Source: Akkermansiaceae bacterium UBA1518 (GTDB lineage Bacteria > Verrucomicrobiota > Verrucomicrobiia > Verrucomicrobiales > Akkermansiaceae). Taken from it: DNA of 39,115 nt. Made by a program: the position numbers and the translations under genes. The DNA lies in NCBI GenBank assembly GCA_002323895.1, contig DCQM01000225.1, forward strand, positions 1 through 39,115, read 5' to 3'. Positions 34,701 to 39,115 of the stretch are shown in pieces. The notes under the pieces were generated by a model. The model was not told the DNA's origin. It made no database searches and worked only from the letters and a program-made list of their open reading frames with translations. Numbering within the stretch: the stretch's first letter is position 1; each line of letters opens with the position of its first letter.

Positions 34701-37291
34701 GTCAAAAGACGGCAGAGTTTTAGGCGTTGGGCCTCGCCGCCTGAGAGCGTGTTGAGAGGTTGACCGAGGCGGAGATAGCCGAGACCGGTTTCCACCAGAG
34801 GCTGAAGGGCCTTACGGGTCTTAGAAAGAAGGAGGTTTTCTTTATTGGTAAGGCCTTCAATTTCTTCGAGGAATGCCATGGCTTCTGAAGCGGTTAACCG
34901 GAGAAAATCGACCACAGATTTTTCATGGTAGCGATAAGATTCGGCAATTCTTGTGAAGCGGGTGCCGTTGCATTCGGAGCAGGTCAGGTAAAGATCGGAA
35001 AGGAACTGCATCTCGACTTTCTCAAAACCATTTCCGGAGCAGCGTTGGCACCGTCCAGGGCCGGAATTAAAAGAAAAATATCCAGGAGTAAGGTGGTCTG
35101 CTCTCGCTGAAGAGGTAAGTGAGAGAAGTTGACGAATATGCTCGAAGGCACCCAGTAGAACTGCGGGAGTTGAACGAGGGGTGCGGGAAAGAGGGGACTG
35201 ATCGATAAGTTCTACGCCCCGGAGTTCGTCAATGCCTGTGATTTTGGCAGGCGCAGGCTCATTATCAATGGAGAGTCCAAAATGTCGGGCGAGGTTGTTA
35301 TAGATGATAGGGTGAGCAAGGGTAGATTTCCCCGAGCCTGAGACTCCGGTCAGACAGCTGAATACGCCGAGAGGAAGATCGAGTGACAGGTTGGAAATAT
35401 TATTTGCTGAAGCCTCTTCGATTGAAATATGGGCCCGCGGTTCCCTTAATTTGCTGGGAATAGAAATTGATTGCTGTCCGGAGAGATACTGAAGAGTGAG
35501 CGACCTCTTTTTTGAATGAGTTTTAGCTGGTCCCTGATAGGTGATTTCTCCTCCGTGTTCACCCGCTTCAGGTCCCATGTCGATGAGTTGATCTGCTTGG
35601 TGCATCACAGCTTCGTCATGTTCAACTACCACCAAAGTATTACCCTTGTCACGGAGGTTGTGCATGACTTTGGTCAGACGATGGATGTCACGGTGATGAA
35701 GTCCAACGGTCGGTTCATCGAGAACGAAGAGGGTTTGGGTAAGTGCTGATCCTAGACAAGTAGTGAGGTTGACGCGGGCGATTTCACCTCCTGAAAGGGT
35801 TCTCGCTTGGCGATCGAGGGAAAGATATCCGAGACCAACTTCGCAAAGGTAATTTAGACGTGAGGTGATCTCGTGTAAGACCAAACCAGTTGTTTTGTCG
35901 AGAGGTGCATGTGAAGTGGCAATTCCTTCAAAGAAAAAGAGGAGCTGGTCGAGTGGGATGTGCCAGAGCTCAGGAAGCGTTTTTCCAAGAATCTTAAAGT
36001 GAAGGGCATCGGGTTGAAGTCGGGTTCCTTGGCAATCGGGGCATTCGGTATAGGCTCGGTATCGGGAAAGGAAGACGCGGACGTGCATCTTGTAGGCTTT
36101 TGTTTCCAGCCAGTCGAAGAATCCCTGAATCCCATACCACCGATTTTCCTGCCAAAGTGCTTCGGATTGTTCAAGGGATGAGAGGGGTGATTTGTTACTA
36201 CGTTCACCATATTTGACCCAACGCTGTTGCTCCGAGTCGAGCTCGTTCCACCGAAGGTTTGGATTGATTCCGGCCTCTTTACAGCTTTTGAGGAGGTCGC
36301 GCTGGCAATCTTCGCCACGTTCACCTTGAAATGGTTTGATGGCCCCGTTGCGTAGCGAAATAAGATGGTTTGGAATTGCTTTATCGAGATCGATGCCGAT
36401 CACTTTACCAAAGCCTCGACAATTGTTGCAGGCGCCGAGAGGCGAGTTAAAGGAGAAGAGTGAGGAAGTGGGTTTGACTAGAGGAGCCCAGCTAGTAGTG
36501 AAGGCTTTAATGGTTCCTTCTCCACTTGAAATCGCGGCGGTTCCCTTACCGAGGGCGAGTGCCTGCTCGAAGGATTCGGTTAGTCGGGATTTATTACGAG
36601 TCGTGACCTTGAGTCTGTCTTGAATTATCAATACCTCTCGCGGGAGCTTTTTGAGTGAGTGAGTGGAATCGGTCCGAACGACTTTATGATTTAAAAAAAT
36701 TCGGAGATAGCCCTGCGAGTTTAGGAAAGGAAAGAGATCATCGGGTGTGGTATCCGAGGGGACCGGGATGGGGAAAAGAACGAAAATGTTTTCGTCTTGG
36801 TGATTTGAACTAACCCATTCGAGAATAGACTTGGGGTTGTCGGGGCGAACTTCCTCTCCTGTTTCGGGATGGAATCCTTTAGAGAGTCTTGGGTAGAGTA
36901 GTTTGAGATAGTCGTTGATCTCTGTGAGCGTACCAACAGTAGATCGGGTCGTGCGAATCGTATTTTTCTGTTCGATTGCGATAGCGGGTGGAATGCCGTC
37001 AATACGGTCAACCTCCGGCTTGTCCATGCGGTCAAAAAATTGGCGAACATAAGGTGAGAAAGTTTCGACGTAGCGTCGTTGACCTTCGGCATAGAGAGTG
37101 TGGAAGGCTAGGGACGATTTTCCGGAACCTGAGGGCCCGGTGATGACGGTGAGTTTTCCGATCGGAATCTCAAGATCGAGATTCTTTAAATTGTGCTGAC
37201 GAGCGCCACGAATTTTAATGGCGTTTTCTGGAGAGTTGAGGTCAGCTTTCTTTGGCACGCGGAAAGTTAGCGTGGGAGGAGAGGGGCGCAA
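31778..37291 (-). CDS. uvrA: Tandem (double-length) UvrA excinuclease ATPase
   Basis: UvrA finds DNA lesions and loads UvrB in nucleotide-excision repair. This 1837-residue product is about twice the usual length (about 940). It contains four ABC ATPase modules with Walker A lysines at 58, 655, 1010 and 1541. There are four signatures (TLSGGEIAR, TLSGGEAQR, TLSGGESQR, TVSGGEAQR) and four Walker B/H-loop units (LDEPTVGLH, LDEPTTGLH, LDEPTIGLH, IEEPTIGLH). Each half (about 25-950 and 976-1837) carries the two zinc-finger cysteine clusters, for example CQRCSGNG/CSECNGTR and CPECKGNG/CESCMGDR. The second half keeps the RKGFH UvrB-contact motif; the first is diverged there. No ATG precedes the conserved IKIRGARQHNLKNL, so initiation is at TTG 37291 or GTG 37258. 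It follows the lectin-like gene by 16 bases. Confidence 0.9.
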   Translation of the reverse strand: MRPSPPTLTFRVPKKADLNSPENAIKIRGARQHNLKNLDLEIPIGKLTVITGPSGSGKSSLAFHTLYAEGQRRYVETFSPYVRQFFDRMDKPEVDRIDGIPPAIAIEQKNTIRTTRSTVGTLTEINDYLKLLYPRLSKGFHPETGEEVRPDNPKSILEWVSSNHQDENIFVLFPIPVPSDTTPDDLFPFLNSQGYLRIFLNHKVVRTDSTHSLKKLPREVLIIQDRLKVTTRNKSRLTESFEQALALGKGTAAISSGEGTIKAFTTSWAPLVKPTSSLFSFNSPLGACNNCRGFGKVIGIDLDKAIPNHLISLRNGAIKPFQGERGEDCQRDLLKSCKEAGINPNLRWNELDSEQQRWVKYGERSNKSPLSSLEQSEALWQENRWYGIQGFFDWLETKAYKMHVRVFLSRYRAYTECPDCQGTRLQPDALHFKILGKTLPELWHIPLDQLLFFFEGIATSHAPLDKTTGLVLHEITSRLNYLCEVGLGYLSLDRQARTLSGGEIARVNLTTCLGSALTQTLFVLDEPTVGLHHRDIHRLTKVMHNLRDKGNTLVVVEHDEAVMHQADQLIDMGPEAGEHGGEITYQGPAKTHSKKRSLTLQYLSGQQSISIPSKLREPRAHISIEEASANNISNLSLDLPLGVFSCLTGVSGSGKSTLAHPIIYNNLARHFGLSIDNEPAPAKITGIDELRGVELIDQSPLSRTPRSTPAVLLGAFEHIRQLLSLTSSARADHLTPGYFSFNSGPGRCQRCSGNGFEKVEMQFLSDLYLTCSECNGTRFTRIAESYRYHEKSVVDFLRLTASEAMAFLEEIEGLTNKENLLLSKTRKALQPLVETGLGYLRLGQPLNTLSGGEAQRLKLCRLLTSTSGSVNTLLILDEPTTGLHFSDIEKLLTVFHRLVDVGYSLLVIEHQPDVIKNADHVIEIGPEAGLHGGQIVFEGSPKKLAKKKTHTGLAISVPIKPEKKRTSNNRSIAKREISIHGLRHHNLKNIDAIIPHNEFVVISGLSGSGKSTLAFDVIFAEGQRRFLDSMSPYARQFASQLEKPDLDLITGLPPTVAIEQRISRGGGKSTVGTVTEAYHFLRLLYAKLGIQHCPQSGEPVISQTPEAIGDQLGKLLKKEKSLRLLSPVLKARKGFHKEYALAAEKAGFEEMLIDGELINTKDFQPLARHKAHDIDFVVAQVTNKQALKKTSEALSIALKYGKGTFRVLTKKGHLQTFSTARVSPVTGESFEELDPHHFSFNSPRGWCQTCRGYGHITNSRFDVKGFNSEAEAEIHEEKLAAKANPDELRACPDCHGARIRENSRHVLIEGQSLPALSLLNVQEASKTISAFKFEGRDLAISRDILPEIIQRLQFLDHVGLGYLQLDRSATTLSGGESQRIRLAAQLGSNLQGVLYILDEPTIGLHPRDNNALLGTLQALKKKGNSLLLVEHDEDTIRAATHLIDLGPGAGIEGGKIVASLTRAELNKKNALKTHSQSPTLQAIRNPLIHPSRGKRRRIPATRAQKSWLKMKGCSLHNLKGIDVQIPIGRLTVLTGVSGSGKSSLMRGCLSIACEKKVKEAPFKSATGFDVFKYRYEVDQSPIGKTSRSCPATYVKLFDHIRALFAQLPESRMRGYTASRFSFNNKEGQCPECKGNGRIKLEMDFLPTTWIDCESCMGDRYNPATLEIRYNGLTIGDVLNLNIKAAADFFSVHPKLQKPLQLLSETGLGYLTLGQPSPTVSGGEAQRLKLVTQLTKGRPKITDLGPINTNLYLIEEPTIGLHQQDVARLTDVLHRLVDEGHTVVVIEHHMDLAAEADYIIDLGPEAGPNGGTIVAQGTPEQVSKVDQSVTAPFLANAL

Positions 37292-37307
37292 GCAGGGGGG
37301 AAGGGAT

Positions 37308-39115
37308 TTATTCGTTGTCGTCTTCCTCTGTAGGTTCTACGGGAAGAGGGACTTTTTCCTTATCCATGATCTTCTCAAAGCGGTCCTCGTTATCAGTGGT
37401 GACTTTGTTTTCGAGGATGAAAATCTTCCCTTTAGCGACTTCTCCCTTTTTTAGGACGGAGTTGGCAGTCTTGGTGAGGAGGTCCAAGTATTCCTGCATG
37501 GCCTCATCAAATTGGTCCTCGTATTCTTCCTCAAGAGCTTTGGCTTCTTCTTTGGCTTCCTTGAGCTTTCGTTTCAGGCGCCCGGGGTAAGCATCAGCTA
37601 GGCTATCAGGGAGCTCTTTTCTTTCCAGATACCCTTCGTATTGTTCGATTAAGTCCTCCTTAATATCGTCACCCAGGGGATAAGATTTAATGGAGCTTAT
37701 TAAGTCTTTGAGAAAACCTTCTACGACTCCGTCGTATTTCTTACGAAACTTATCGTATGCTCGTCCGTGCCGGTATCGGATCTTATCACGGATTTTTTCA
37801 AGTGCAGAAAGAAGATCATCTCCTCCTTTTCCACTTACAGATGCTCTGGGCATGTTGCGAAGTGCTGGAACTGACCATTCAATAAGAAAATGGTTGGTGT
37901 TGGTTCCGTTCTTGTCTTCATCATTAGCACCCAAAGAATTTCCTTTTTTCTTGAGGACGAGGTAGTTTTCGTCGTCCCCAGAGTTATCGGGTTGGCTTTC
38001 AAGCCAGGTGATGAATGTGAAGGCTTCGCCAGTTACAAAGTTCCAAATTTCGGGAGGGCCTTCGTTACGTTTTCCTCCGATCCAACAACTTCCCGACTCG
38101 TCTAGGCTAGCCCTGAGACTGAGAGCCATGAAAGATGCTTCTTTTTCGTTAGAAGGAACTGCGAGGTGTCCCCCGGCGTTTGTAGCGATAAGTGATCCTT
38201 GTTCCCAGCTAACGGCGTCCTTTACAAGAAGGAATCTTGAACCACCGACGTTATAAGTCCCGGAAGGGAAGATCGGAGTGCGCTTGTTATTCAATGCCTC
38301 TCCAGTGCGAGCAAGTTGAGAGGCAAGCGAAGCGGGTGTAGTTCCATCAAGGCGCCATTCTAGGAGGGCAGGAAATTTTTGGAGCCTGTGGTGATCTTCC
38401 AAATTTGGAGAGCTGGACGAGATCGCTCCGAAGTCTTCACCATTTGGATTATCGGTGATTCGGTTGTCGGGAGATTTGTCTATCCAGACTTTCGCATCAA
38501 CGGATGAGCCGTCGCCCCAGAACCATTTCCCCTCGAACCCTGAATCCGAGGCTCCCGCCCAGACGGGGCTAGCGCTTTCGAAATTTTCGTGAAACCAAGC
38601 AAGGTCAGCAGAAGTCGGGAGGAGGGCGAGGTGAGCACCATGACGGTTGGCAAAGTTGTTAGCCTCGTCCCAAGGCATGTTCTGTTTAAGGAGGAAATAG
38701 GCTGATTTCTCGCGCTTGATGGTGCCGATTGGGAATTCATCTCGCAAACCGTCGACAAGTAGCTGGGCGAGCCGGTCTAAGGACTCTAAGGGGGTTTCCG
38801 CAGCTTTAGGGGGAACGACAGCTTTTGGTTGGGGCTTGGCTGGCTTTTCTTTGTCAGCCATTTTTCCAACGTCAGCGATTGCCTTCTTTTCTGGGAGATC
38901 TTTCGGCTTAGGCGCTGGCTTCAACTCGGATTTTTCTTCAGGGATGTTGGCTTGAGGCGCTCCGTCTCCACCTCCAAAAAGAGAGAAAGCAATTGCTCCA
39001 ACTCCCAGAAAAAGAAGAAGAATCATTATAAAAGAGGCGATCCCGGATTTTTCCTTGCTACCGTTAAGAACAACGTTGCTGCCAGAGTTCAGGATTGGAG
39101 GAGCGATTGGCGTAG
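37308..39115 (-). CDS. Membrane-anchored protein with two C-type-lectin-like domains (5' end beyond the window)
   Basis: The frame is open from the right edge to TAA at 37310-37308. An ATG at 39026 would give 572 residues, but the open frame continues upstream (APPILNSGSNVVLNGSKEK) before the membrane segment MILLLFLGVGAIAFSLF, so the true N-terminus probably lies outside. Numbering from the 39026 ATG: Pro/Lys-rich linker (20-80), lectin-like domain 1 (about 107-226: YFLLKQNMPWDEANNFANRH, WAGASDSGFEGKWFWGDG, PALLEW), lectin-like domain 2 (about 262-386: FLLVKDAVSWEQGSLIATNA, CWIGGKRNEGPPEIWNF, NHFLIEW), and a charged, probably coiled-coil C-terminus (about 405-572). Only one cysteine is present, so the usual lectin disulfides are absent. 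It immediately precedes uvrA. Ligand and role are unknown. Confidence 0.75.
   Translation of the reverse strand, partial: TPIAPPILNSGSNVVLNGSKEKSGIASFIMILLLFLGVGAIAFSLFGGGDGAPQANIPEEKSELKPAPKPKDLPEKKAIADVGKMADKEKPAKPQPKAVVPPKAAETPLESLDRLAQLLVDGLRDEFPIGTIKREKSAYFLLKQNMPWDEANNFANRHGAHLALLPTSADLAWFHENFESASPVWAGASDSGFEGKWFWGDGSSVDAKVWIDKSPDNRITDNPNGEDFGAISSSSPNLEDHHRLQKFPALLEWRLDGTTPASLASQLARTGEALNNKRTPIFPSGTYNVGGSRFLLVKDAVSWEQGSLIATNAGGHLAVPSNEKEASFMALSLRASLDESGSCWIGGKRNEGPPEIWNFVTGEAFTFITWLESQPDNSGDDENYLVLKKKGNSLGANDEDKNGTNTNHFLIEWSVPALRNMPRASVSGKGGDDLLSALEKIRDKIRYRHGRAYDKFRKKYDGVVEGFLKDLISSIKSYPLGDDIKEDLIEQYEGYLERKELPDSLADAYPGRLKRKLKEAKEEAKALEEEYEDQFDEAMQEYLDLLTKTANSVLKKGEVAKGKIFILENKVTTDNEDRFEKIMDKEKVPLPVEPTEEDDNE

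Overview
The window looks like a chromosomal segment of a Verrucomicrobiota bacterium (PVC superphylum), probably of the Verrucomicrobiales. The taxonomic call is inference. It rests on a PVC-type heme-binding CxxCH protein with a DUF1080 domain, a secreted formylglycine-type sulfatase, an LptD outer-membrane protein (so a Gram-negative envelope), a double-length UvrA and a bacterial-type ribosomal/RNA polymerase cluster. I see no insertion sequence, phage gene, integrase or CRISPR array.

Layout. (1) 1-10157: a minus-strand lptD followed by a truncated NfsB-like nitroreductase; a plus-strand TIGR01777 epimerase; a minus-strand tRNA CCA-adding enzyme fused in frame to two siroheme-decarboxylase-like (AhbA/AhbB, Lrp-fold) modules; and a plus-strand 1200-residue secreted heme protein. 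(2) 10160-14963: a minus-strand envelope block with a lipoprotein D,D-carboxypeptidase, then a tight three-gene unit (Amidase_3 amidase, SDR epimerase, membrane transglutaminase). ymdB diverges from this block at 15085. (3) 15968-29256: the core information-processing cluster in the order tRNA-Thr, tuf, tRNA-Trp, secE, nusG, rplK, rplA, rplJ, rplL, rpoB, rpoC. It has a recognisable promoter ahead of the tRNA and a strong intrinsic terminator after rpoC. (4) 29343-39115: a secreted sulfatase (minus), a small membrane protein of unknown function (plus), a tandem UvrA of 1837 residues (minus), and a membrane-anchored protein with two C-type-lectin-like domains that runs off the right edge.

How the genes work together. 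The central cluster makes the translation factor EF-Tu, two tRNAs, the SecE translocon subunit, the antitermination factor NusG, the ribosomal stalk region (L11, L1, L10, L7/L12) and the catalytic subunits of RNA polymerase. It appears to be read from one main promoter with internal RNA structures between rplJ and rplL and between rplL and rpoB. Those structures could set the ribosome:polymerase ratio. The envelope genes fit peptidoglycan turnover, and the secreted sulfatase and heme protein fit the polysaccharide-degrading lifestyle common in the phylum.

The points most worth a second look are the CCA-transferase/siroheme-decarboxylase-like fusion, the structured RNA in the rplJ-rplL and rplL-rpoB gaps, the tandem UvrA, and the near absence of Shine-Dalgarno sequences ahead of even the most highly expressed genes.
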